DNA of 6,416 bases from Mycoplasmataceae bacterium (GTDB lineage Bacteria; Bacillota_I; Bacilli_A; Mycoplasmatales; Mycoplasmoidaceae): the NCBI GenBank assembly GCA_031278855.1, contig JAITJR010000046.1, positions 1-6,416 of the forward strand. Direction: 5' to 3'. The translations under genes and the position numbers were made by a program. This document shows, one piece after another, positions 1-6,416 of the stretch; position 1 is the stretch's first letter; every line of letters begins with the position of its first letter. The notes below the pieces were generated by a model. It saw only the letters and a list, made by a program, of their open reading frames with translations, was not told the DNA's origin and made no database searches.

Positions 1-77
1 CTTTACCCAAAATGGCTAAAGCTTGTTTGCGGAAAGAGAAAAGGCAAAACAATGCTTATCGCACTAGCAGACTTACT

Positions 78-85
78 CCCCCCCC
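78..85 (-). repeat. Eight-base C tract (G tract on the minus strand)
   Basis: Eight consecutive C on the plus strand, read as G on the minus strand, lying 4 bases after a candidate minus-strand ATG at 90-92. Together with the 9-base tract at 6258-6266 it is one of only two such runs seen in the window. Confidence 0.85.
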
Positions 86-98
86 GTTGCATAAGAAG

Positions 99-107
99 AT
101 TATATCA
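99..107 (-). promoter_or_regulatory. Candidate extended -10 promoter near the left edge
   Basis: The minus strand carries TGATATAAT, a perfect extended -10 box (TGn plus TATAAT), with the TATAAT at 99-104. An ATG follows 6 bases later, at 92-90, without a Shine-Dalgarno. No good -35 is present, which an extended -10 box does not need. It points toward the left edge, away from the operon end. Confidence 0.4.
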
Positions 108-150
108 ATACTGCATAAATATATGTTTTAAGTTGCAGAAAACAACCAAC

Positions 151-168
151 ATGTGTATCTGTACACAT
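151..168 (-). terminator. Hairpin downstream of the operon, possible weak terminator
   Basis: ATGTGTA at 151-157 and TACACAT at 162-168 form a perfect 7-bp stem with a 4-base loop, about 50 bases past the stop codon of the membrane protein gene. On the minus strand a broken T-rich stretch follows (GTTGGTTGTTTTC). The stem has only two G-C pairs and no clean U run, so termination here is possible but weak. It might also serve a converging plus-strand gene. Confidence 0.35.
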
Positions 169-216
169 ACTGATTAGAATTATGAATTTAATTATTTTGG
201 TAAATGCAATTTAGGG

Positions 217-1536
217 TTATAGCTTATGAGCTTGTTCCAATTTTAAAGCATTATCTTTTAATTCATTAATTTGCTCTACCGAAGTGATATTGTTTAACAA
301 AGTGTAAAGCATATATTGTTTTTCTTTCGGTCTGTCAGCATAATGTAATTCAATGAATTTAGCACACTCGTCTAACACGTTCATTAATTCACCAGCTTCA
401 GTTTTAGTGATTTTACCACTTGTGAGTGGAGCTTTAATCATGGGTGGAAGGATCGCAACGAAATTAAAATCTTCTAAAGCTTCAATGCCGTTTGTGTAAG
501 AAAAAGTGCGAAAAGTTGCGATGGTGCTGTCAATCCCTTTGATGGCATTTAACACGGAATTAACTTTTGAACTTAACATTGTTTTGATAAAAATACCCAC
601 AATTACAGTAATGGTACCAATTGGTAAAATAATCGAGAAAATTAAATCTAAATTGACTCCCCATTTACTTAAAAATATAGCTTTGATAATTGTGTAAATA
701 TTTTGAAAAATCATCACAAAAATCAAATACATTAAATCTGATTTATGTTGGGAAAAACTGTCATCAATGGTAATGGTATTTTTATTTATTTTCTTAATGA
801 TTCAAGAAGCACCGTAAGTCATTATCCAATAACCCATAACGATAAGTGTTGATAAAAAATTAAAGAAACCAAAAACAAGGGCTAAGTTAATAACAAAATC
901 AGCATACATTTTAATTTTAAAAATACTAAAATGCGTTACACTAGTCGGGAAGCGAGAACTTAAATTGTATTTTTTAATTTTATGATTCTCCATAAAAGTA
1001 CGGCTAAATACATAGAATTGCATTACTAAAGCGACGATGGCAATCAAGGAAGTAATAAACATGTACGAATATGCTAAATCAATCGCATTGGAACGAGTGG
1101 TCCAAGCGGTGGTGGGATCAGTGGCTGGGGCGGCAAAAGTGTTGGTGATAAATGACATTAACGAGAAATTAATTAAAGTGAAATGGTCACCAGCGGCTTT
1201 ATACATGGCAATATATGCATTGATTAAAGTTTGTGTAGGGGCATTAAGACTTGGATCATTAGGGTCAGTATAACCTGATGAAGTTATATAACCGTTGTTA
1301 ATTCCGTTTTTAATTCACGCAATACTTCTACCATCAAAAAATTTAGATTCTTTTGAATTAATAAAGTACTCGTTGAACCCAGTTTTTTCAGTGATGAAAG
1401 CAACAGTGAAATAAACCATGATAATTAAAAAGATGCATCAAAAAACCATTTTAATAATTGCTTTTTTATCCAAATAAGCAAATCCATTTTTAAATTTAGT
1501 GAATGTTTTATCTTTATTAATTGTTGTTTGGGTCAT
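217..1536 (-). CDS. Polytopic membrane protein of unknown function (439 aa)
   Basis: Read with UGA = Trp, the minus strand is open from ATG 1536 to TAA at 217-219, crossing TGA codons at 1438-1440, 1315-1317 and 802-804. The start is supported by GGAG six bases before the ATG. I do not recognise the family. Hydrophobic segments are visible at about residues 27-49, 157-177, 212-238, 267-288 and 296-317, with a weaker one near 116-136. A polar loop of roughly 65 residues follows the first segment, and about 120 hydrophilic, charged residues lie after the last. A single anchor, a loop and then a membrane cluster suggest an envelope protein with a soluble C-terminal domain. The ATG lies 20 bases inside the end of the upstream lipoprotein gene, so the two are probably coupled and may form one complex. 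It is the last gene of the operon. The reading frame is secure; the function is unknown. Confidence 0.85.
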
Positions 1537-2311
1537 GATAAGCTCCGAAATAATTTGCCACTGTTGTGATTGGCGGGGTACTAGCAATATTACTAGCAGC
1601 AATTCTGCCTTGAGTCGGATTATAGAATGAAATCGTCCCGATTTCATTACCGATAAATGGTAACGTTGGATTTATTACCTGGGTTCATCATGTGCCAGTT
1701 GATGGGTTTACGTTATTTTTATTAAATGAACAATTACCAAAAGAAAATAAAATTTCAATGGTATTGTTTTTATCAAAATTATAATCGCTATCGCTCGTAG
1801 TGTTGTTAGTTGTTGTTTGCAATGTAATGGTGGTAATAGCTTTTAAGCGTAAATAACCAGTGTATGCTAATAGTAGTGTATTGTTATCTGCTTTATATTG
1901 AACATTGGCAATTCGAGTTAAAAATTGTAATTGCAAATGCCCAGATTTATAGAAATTTCATAACGAATCGTTATCTTTTAATTTAATGGTAGTAGTATCT
2001 GGATTGGTAATTAATACGATGCCGTTTTCAAATAAGTATGGTAAATATAAAGAATATTCAAGGCACCAATCGATCGCGAGAAAACCATGCAACGGTGTGT
2101 TTGCTTTAGTTAAATCTGTTCAAAGTTGGTAATATTCATCAGCAGTATTAATTTGTTTGTTTCGATGCTGATATTGATTGGCATAAAAATCTACCATAAT
2201 CTGTGTTTCAGTTTTGGTAGAACAAGAACTAACACTAAACGGAAGCACAACACTAGTAACAATAGCGATGCCAGTAGCAATAATTAATTTCTTTGAGCGA
2301 GTTATGGACAT
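1517..2311 (-). CDS. Surface lipoprotein of unknown function (264 aa)
   Basis: Read with UGA = Trp, this frame runs from ATG 2311 to TAA at 1517-1519. It crosses TGA codons at 2120-2122 and 1958-1960 and two adjacent ones at 1685-1690. The N-terminus is a lipoprotein signal peptide: basic MSITRSKK, a hydrophobic stretch, then a lipobox ending VSSC with the lipidated Cys at residue 30. The mature part is rich in Thr, Asn and Tyr, has alternating hydrophobic residues as in beta structure, and has no motif I recognise. The start lies 2 bases after the hemW stop and is the only in-frame ATG after the preceding stop; no clear Shine-Dalgarno is present, so coupling to hemW is likely. The 3' end overlaps the next gene by 20 bases. 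The lipoprotein class is well supported; the role is not known. It could be a binding partner of the membrane protein downstream. Confidence 0.86.
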
Positions 2312-2313
2312 GG

Positions 2314-3366
2314 TTACATGAGATCAATGAGTGTATTATCCAATAAATTAAGATTGTCGACAACTAAATGATTGTCTTCAATATGGACATACTTTAATTT
2401 GTTTTTAAAATATTTATAGGCAGCTTTATAAGGACGATGACTTAAACACAAGCCCGTTTGAAGCCGTAACCCCATTAACATAATTTGGAAGTAATAATCG
2501 TATTTTGTGTATCTATTTTTATGCATAGTTCAATGTTTAATTGTACCAACGTTTTCATAGTACGTTTGATTTTCAAACCCACAAGATCCTAACCCGATTG
2601 CTTTTCAGTCTTGGGTTAATCAATATGCTTTGTTATGCAGTGATTCACATCGACTTGATTTACACCAATTGCTTACTTCATAGCGTTGATAACCTAACTC
2701 GTGCATTAACTGAATGATTGATTGTAGTTGCGTCTCAATGCATTCATCATGTAATGGGTATTGTTGTTGATACAACATGGAACCTGGTTTAACTTCTAGT
2801 GCATATCATGATACGTGTGGGATATGCATAGTTTTAATTAATTCACCAGCGGCTTTGATATCTTTGTTTTGGAGTTCATTAAAACCGTACATTAGATCAA
2901 TCGCGATATTGCCAATGCCAACTTTTTGTAAATTATCAATTGCTTGTTTAACATCATTTAAAGTATGCTGACGCTGAAATTTTTGTAAGAGAGCATTGTT
3001 AGTTGTTTGCACACCAATTGACACTCGATTTACTTTATTTGCTTTCAAAATCGCACATTGAGTTGTCGTTAATAATTCTGGATTACATTCAATGGTAAAT
3101 TCATAATTATCCCGCTCAAGATATTTACTTACCGTACGGGTTAGCATGGCTAGTAAGTCATCGGTGAGACTATTAGGAGTACCACCACCAATGTATATGG
3201 TTTGGAATTGATGATGAGTACATTTCTTTGTCACTTCACTAATGATTTTATGGACGTAGGTAGTAACATCTTGTTGGTTTTTTACGAATCTAACAAAGTC
3301 ACAATAGGTACAGATTGATTTACAAAAAGGAATGTGAATGTATAAATGTTTACTTTTTTGTATCAT
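2314..3366 (-). CDS. hemW: Radical SAM protein HemW (heme chaperone-like)
   Basis: This 350-residue frame (ATG 3366 to TAA 2314-2316) needs UGA = Trp, with TGA at 2806-2808 among others. It begins with YIHIPFC and the radical SAM cluster motif CxxxCxxC at Cys15, Cys19 and Cys22, followed by DF as in HemW proteins. The SAM-binding GGGTP is at residues 60-64. Further family marks are ECNPE, RVSIGVQT, the YEVSNW region followed by HNKAYW, and IGLGSCGF. HemW binds a [4Fe-4S] cluster and SAM and is described as a heme-inserting chaperone; older annotations call it oxygen-independent coproporphyrinogen oxidase, which is a different enzyme (HemN). It is slightly shorter than the E. coli protein. It starts 3 bases after miaA and ends 2 bases before the lipoprotein gene. 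No heme synthesis gene is visible here, so its substrate in this organism is open. Confidence 0.93.
2335..2363 (-). promoter_or_regulatory. Possible internal promoter for the lipoprotein/membrane protein pair
   Basis: Inside the 3' end of hemW the minus strand has TTGTCG (2358-2363), a 17-base spacer and GATAAT (2335-2340), matching 4 of 6 and 5 of 6 consensus bases. Transcription would start 20 or so bases before the lipoprotein ATG at 2311. This could allow the surface pair to be expressed apart from the enzyme genes. In AT-rich coding DNA such matches also arise by chance. Confidence 0.22.
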
Positions 3367-3369
3367 AAA

Positions 3370-4263
3370 CTATCGATCCAATCATGTTTTGATGTGCTTT
3401 AGGACACCGCTGATGTTGTTTTGGTCGTATACATAAACATCAGGATAATGATGCCGAATTCAGGTTATTTGCCTTTTGGCATATTGACGGGTTTGTTGTT
3501 TAATTTTATTTACATCAATCTCGATTTGTGGATTCAACAACCCCCGAGCAATGCTAAGGTAACCAATTGCTTTGAAAGCATTTAAATGCTGATAGGCGGG
3601 AGTATGTTGAATAATATGATTGACTTCTTCAAATCAACCATTTTTAATCATATGATCGACGCGATTATCAATATCTTGATAAAGTTGTTCACGGGGTTTT
3701 GTGCATCAAATATAACATGGGGTGTAGTTAGGAGTTTTGGTTTGGTGCATCGGATTATGATCAGTTAGGTTTTGTAATGCTCGGACTAATCGTTTGTGAT
3801 TATTACCAATATTTGTGGCTAATTTTTCGTTGTATGCGCGAAGTTTGAGTTGCAATTCTTGGTTGGTTAAATTAACAAATCGTTCGTCACGCGCCTGGTT
3901 AGTATCTAAATCATAATTTTTAATGAGAGCATCAATGTATAAATGTGAACCGCCCACAATAATCGGTATTTTATGACGAGCGTAGATAGTTTGAATGACC
4001 GTGTTAGCTTCTTGCTGGAATCGTTTAATATCTCAAGTGTCTTTAATTGAAATATGACTAATTAAGTGAAATTTAGCAGTTTTTAACTGTGCAGTCGTTG
4101 GTTTATTTACGCCCAGATTAAGTTCACGATATACCTGAAAAGCATCAGCATTAATGATCTCGCCACAAAACGCTTGTGCTAAAGTAATCCCTACTTCGGT
4201 TTTATTAGTTGCGGTTGCTCCGATTACAACAATAATTTTATTTGGGTGTGGTTGGTTTATCAT
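3370..4263 (-). CDS. miaA: tRNA dimethylallyltransferase MiaA
   Basis: This 297-residue frame (ATG 4263 to TAG 3370-3372) is intact once TGA at 4033-4035 and 3706-3708 and further in-frame TGA codons are read as Trp. MiaA transfers a dimethylallyl group to N6 of A37 in tRNAs that read UNN codons. Visible marks in order: a P-loop at residues 15-22 reading GATATNKT, DAFQVY at 40-45 (family DSxQVY), LGVNKPT, VGGSHLY at 103-109 (family GGTxLY), RLVRALQ, and a C-terminal QYAKRQITWIR, typical of the family. Length is normal. The P-loop is odd: the glycine before the catalytic Lys is Asn20, and Ser106 replaces the usual Thr. Both the Lys and the following Thr are kept. The start overlaps the end of the flavoprotein gene by 26 bases; a short AGG lies 4 bases before the ATG. 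hemW follows after 3 bases. Confidence 0.94.
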
Positions 4264-5194
4264 ATTGCCTAATGTGATTTAAAATGTGTCTAACTGCGAC
4301 AGCTGCTTCACCGTGAGCACAAATAATGCTGCTTGGTTTGCCATCATAAATACAAATATTACCAATAGCATAAAGATTAGGTAAATTTGTCATTTGGGAA
4401 ATATCGACAGGAATGCGATTATTTTCAGTTATTTTTAATCCTGAAAATACCTTCAAACCATCAGCACTAATGGTTTGACCGTATTGCACAATAACGTAAT
4501 CAAACGGTATTTTAAAAATTTGTTTTGATTCATGCGATCGGCAAGTCAATTCATAATTAGCTATTGCTATTACTTCATAGTTTAAAAATACATCAATTTT
4601 TTTATGCAATTTTAATCTAGCGACATTGCTACCGTTGGCACGAAATTCATGCCGACGATGAATAATGACAACCGCTTTTGCTACTTGACTTAATTCGTTA
4701 GCTCAATCTACGGCTGAATCACCACCACCTAAAATAATTACTTTTTTATCTTGATAGGTATTGATTGCTTCAACATGGTAGTGCACATTGGGATGATCAT
4801 TACCAGTAATTTCCAAGTGATTAGGTGAGAACATACCACCGCCTGTAGCAATTACAATCGCCTTAGTTATAATTTCAGAATCGTTTGATAACTTAACAAT
4901 AAAAACATCTCGACTAAAAATGTAAGAGACTATTTTAGTTTTTAAAAAGTAAGTCAAACCAGTACTATTTAGTTGGCTAACTAAATTATTGATTAATTGG
5001 TAAGCTTTGATTTTGCTATAGCCAGGGTAATCCTCAATGATTTTTTGGCTATAAATCATTAATGGTTGTCCGCCCAAATATTCGTTGGCTTCGATTAATA
5101 ATGGTTTTAAACCTTTGATGTGAGCCAAGCTAGTAGCAAAAATACCAGCAGGACCTCCGCCTACAATTAATACATCGTATTGGTTGTTTTCCAT
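4238..5194 (-). CDS. Ferredoxin/flavodoxin-NADP(+) reductase, type 2 (thioredoxin reductase-like flavoprotein)
   Basis: This 318-residue frame (ATG 5194 to TAA 4238-4240) spans TGA at 4703-4705, read as Trp164. It has an FAD-binding GGGPAG at residues 12-17 with acidic Glu35, LGGQ at 40-43, a second dinucleotide site GGGDSAVDW at 156-164, and HRRHEFR at 179-185, whose arginines fit NADPH binding. The CxxC redox pair of thioredoxin reductase is absent: that position reads NVHYHVEAIN, as in YumC-type reductases. It therefore probably moves electrons from NADPH through FAD to ferredoxin or flavodoxin. The C-terminal FAD motif reads AIGNI instead of the usual AIGDI. ATG 5194 was chosen because GGGPAG then sits at the normal distance; a longer frame from TTG 5239 would add an unlikely leader. 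It is the first gene of the operon and overlaps miaA by 26 bases. The family call is firm; the electron acceptor is inferred. Confidence 0.9.
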
Positions 5195-5202
5195 GACTAT
5201 AA

Positions 5203-5208
5203 GTATAA
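5203..5208 (-). promoter_or_regulatory. Candidate -10 box of the five-gene operon
   Basis: On the minus strand TATACT stands 7 bases before the ATG of the flavoprotein gene, in the sequence TTATACTTATAGTC then ATG. No convincing -35 hexamer is found at 16-18 bases upstream, which is common in mollicutes. No Shine-Dalgarno precedes the ATG, so initiation would be leaderless or nearly so. The match is 5 of 6 to TATAAT, so chance cannot be excluded in AT-rich DNA. Confidence 0.4.
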
Positions 5209-5213
5209 TTGAT

Positions 5214-5304
5214 TCGTTGAGTAACGGCTGACTCTTCAACGATGTAGTAATATGTTTTTATTGATTTGATAATACTAAGTTTCCATCATTAATAAGTTCA
5301 ACGA
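5214..5304. repeat. Three TCAACGA heptamers in the divergent intergenic region
   Basis: TCAACGA occurs at 5236-5242 and 5298-5304 on the plus strand, extended to TTCAACGA in both, and inverted as TCGTTGA at 5214-5220. The first two as placed, 5214-5220 and 5236-5242, form a perfect 7-base inverted repeat with a 15-base spacer, just upstream of the operon's -10 box. The third copy begins a small hairpin, TCAAC-GAAT-GTTGA (5298-5311), followed by five Ts. They could be operator half-sites for a regulator controlling both directions. No regulator gene is in the window. Confidence 0.35.
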
Positions 5305-5351
5305 ATGTTGATTTTTCAGCACTCCTGCATGTGCGTGTGGCGAATTTTAGT

Positions 5352-5379
5352 AGGACAACTATGCCAATGACCGTATAAT
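5352..5379 (+). promoter_or_regulatory. Candidate promoter of the right-hand lipoprotein
   Basis: A perfect TATAAT at 5374-5379 is preceded, at a 16-base spacing, by AGGACA at 5352-5357, which matches 4 of 6 bases of TTGACA. Transcription would begin near 5385-5386, at or one base before the GTG start codon, so the mRNA would be leaderless. No Shine-Dalgarno sequence precedes that codon. Confidence 0.55.
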
Positions 5380-5385
5380 AATAAA

Positions 5386-6416
5386 GTGATACTTACCAAA
5401 ACAAAAATTGTTAAATATCTAAGTAACATCACTTTGTTAAGCTTTTTGTCTTGCGGTGTAATGCCATTTCTTTCATCTTGTTCGACTGTTTATCCTACAT
5501 TTACTGTCACTAATGCCAAACAAGATTGAGTGGCAGGCAGCACTACCTGAGTTAACGCCATTTGGAAGGGCTATTATTTTGATGATGTCAACGCCCCGTG
5601 AGAAGTGCACGAAATTGACATTCCACCAGAACATCAAAATGACATTAAATTAGATGTGGATAAATCTAGGAAAATCAAAGATGATGCTAATCGAACACAA
5701 TCATGCAATGTGTATTTCGATATTTTAACAACAAAAAAGACCACCGATCCAAGTGCAAAACCATTTGATGTCCATATCGTTTGAACAATAAGGCATACAA
5801 ATTTTACAAAAACTTCTACTATTACTGTCGCTCCTGCTAAACCTACCATTATTAACATCAACAAAGATTTTGTTTATACCACTCCACCTAATGTGGTAAC
5901 CGAATATGAAGTCGATCCGAATACTTTTCCAAACAATTCAATTCAATGCATTGAGGGAATTTATAGCGGTACAGAAGCAGATCGTAGCAAAATTGAAACC
6001 CATCTTACTAATGATCTTATTTGGTATCAATATCTGATATATCTATCGTTGAAATACATGTATATTGATGACTCCACCAATACCTATAGCACATTAGATG
6101 ATTCCACTTGAAAGCTACATATTGATTTGGAATATAATTTTTCGACTAAAATTTTTGACTATATTACTTTACATGCTGAAGCAGCTGCGACAATTCATAC
6201 AATTTTAGGGATGTCTTTTAAAGGCAGCATTGTAGTTGAGTACAGTTGGGGACAACCGGGGGGGGGATTAAATGACAAAGCTAATCCAGTGCCTGGGCCA
6301 AAATTAATGGGAGCTTATACTGTTAACGCAACTGATTACAAAGCTCATTATCCTCAAGGATATGTGCCTAATAAAGATCCCGTTTATAATCCATATACAC
6401 AAGATTTTTTAGCTTT
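5386..6416 (+). CDS. Surface lipoprotein, 3' end beyond the window (at least 343 aa)
   Basis: The plus strand is open from GTG 5386 to the right edge with UGA = Trp; in-frame TGA codons lie at 5527, 5548, 5599, 5782 and 6109, beside a few TGG. The proposed start gives a basic N-terminus (KTKIVK), a hydrophobic core and a lipobox ending FLSSC with Cys at residue 32, a normal signal peptide length. ATG 5461 would leave no signal peptide, and ATG 5305 would add an unconvincing leader upstream of the promoter. The mature part is rich in Thr, Asp, Asn and Pro, with strand-like alternation around residues 110-150 as in Ig-like folds, but I recognise no family. A 9-base G run at 6258-6266 encodes part of PGGG. 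The gene is transcribed away from the operon. Lipoprotein class is well supported; the exact start is likely but not proven. Confidence 0.82.
6258..6266 (+). repeat. Nine-base G tract inside the lipoprotein coding sequence
   Basis: Nine consecutive G in an AT-rich gene, at about codons 291-294 of the right-hand lipoprotein. The present length keeps the frame open. Losing one G gives GAT TAA and stops translation at once; gaining one gives a stop after five further codons (ATT AAA TGA CAA AGC TAA, with TGA as Trp). Such a tract is prone to slipped-strand length changes. Confidence 0.85.

Larger units (their letters stand above)
1..216. other. Left-edge region without a recognised gene
   Basis: I recognise no protein here. 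On the minus strand a 29-codon frame runs from ATG 92 to TAA at 3-5; its codons 3-5 contain the G tract, and a change of one G would shorten it to about 6 or 11 codons. It is too short to call a gene. Also on the minus strand, a second frame is open from about position 70 to the edge, with no ATG. On the plus strand, one frame is open from the edge to TAG at 175-177 and another to TAA at 129-131; the latter is rich in Lys and Arg. Either could be the tail of a plus-strand gene converging on the operon, but neither resembles a known family. Confidence 0.3.

Noticed and set aside
1..216. tRNA, rRNA, insertion sequence end or CRISPR repeat at the left edge
   Set aside because: No cloverleaf, no rRNA-like conserved stretch, no terminal inverted repeat and no repeated units were found.
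1037..1273. Plus-strand open frame of 78 codons opposite the membrane protein gene
   Set aside because: It lies wholly within the antisense of a gene with a clear start, membrane segments and operon context; no Shine-Dalgarno or family resemblance.
3586..3768. Plus-strand open frame of 60 codons opposite miaA
   Set aside because: Antisense shadow of the conserved MiaA C-terminal region; no independent support.
2806..4609. Apparent broken genes (split hemW, miaA and reductase) under the standard code
   Set aside because: All breaks are TGA codons at places where Trp keeps the family motifs continuous, such as GGGDSAVDW and QITW. They are intact genes in genetic code 4.
4238..5239. Thioredoxin reductase (trxB)
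   Set aside because: The redox-active CxxC pair is missing and the sequence after the first FAD domain follows the YumC-type ferredoxin-NADP reductase pattern.
5195..5239. Longer reductase starting at TTG 5239
   Set aside because: It would place a hydrophobic, unconserved leader before the FAD motif and would overlap the candidate -10 box; ATG 5194 fits the family.
5305..5385. Right-hand lipoprotein starting at ATG 5305
   Set aside because: It would put 59 residues before the lipobox Cys, with several Cys and Trp and no normal signal peptide layout, and the start would precede the TATAAT box.
5634..5864. Minus-strand open frame of 76 codons opposite the right lipoprotein
   Set aside because: Shadow of a long plus-strand frame that has a signal peptide and promoter; its Val- and Phe-rich make-up reflects the antisense of Asn, Asp and Lys codons.

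Overview
This window looks like chromosomal DNA from a mollicute (Spiroplasma/Mycoplasma-type) that reads UGA as tryptophan. The sequence shows this directly. Under the standard code the HemW, MiaA and flavoprotein reading frames are each cut at in-frame TGA codons. Read with TGA = Trp, each becomes one full-length, recognisable protein. Two proteins with mollicute-style lipobox signal peptides and the AT-rich composition agree. The presence of miaA and hemW fits Spiroplasma-like lineages better than the most reduced mycoplasmas, but the genus cannot be fixed from here.

Layout. Positions 1-216 hold no recognised gene. They contain an 8-base C tract, a consensus extended -10 box on the minus strand leading into a very short open frame, and a 7-bp hairpin just past the end of the operon. 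Positions 217-5194 are a five-gene minus-strand operon, in transcription order: ferredoxin/flavodoxin-NADP reductase (fpr-like), miaA, hemW, a lipoprotein and a polytopic membrane protein. The genes overlap or are separated by 2-3 bases, so they are very probably cotranscribed and partly translationally coupled. Positions 5195-5385 are a divergent promoter region with three copies of TCAACGA. From 5386 to the right edge runs a plus-strand lipoprotein gene that leaves the window and carries a 9-base G tract inside its coding sequence.

How the genes may work together. The flavoprotein can supply low-potential electrons from NADPH to a small carrier, and the radical SAM protein HemW needs such electrons for its iron-sulfur cluster. 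MiaA modifies A37 of tRNAs. The last two genes, an exported lipoprotein and a multi-spanning membrane protein with a soluble C-terminal domain, overlap by 20 bases and probably form a surface complex of unknown function. Three candidate transcription starts (left edge, fpr, right lipoprotein) each place the -10 box only 6-7 bases before a start codon without a Shine-Dalgarno sequence, which suggests leaderless mRNAs.

The most interesting unexplained items are the lipoprotein/membrane protein pair, the G tract in the right lipoprotein (possible phase variation), the shared leaderless promoter layout, and the unusual Walker A loop of MiaA.
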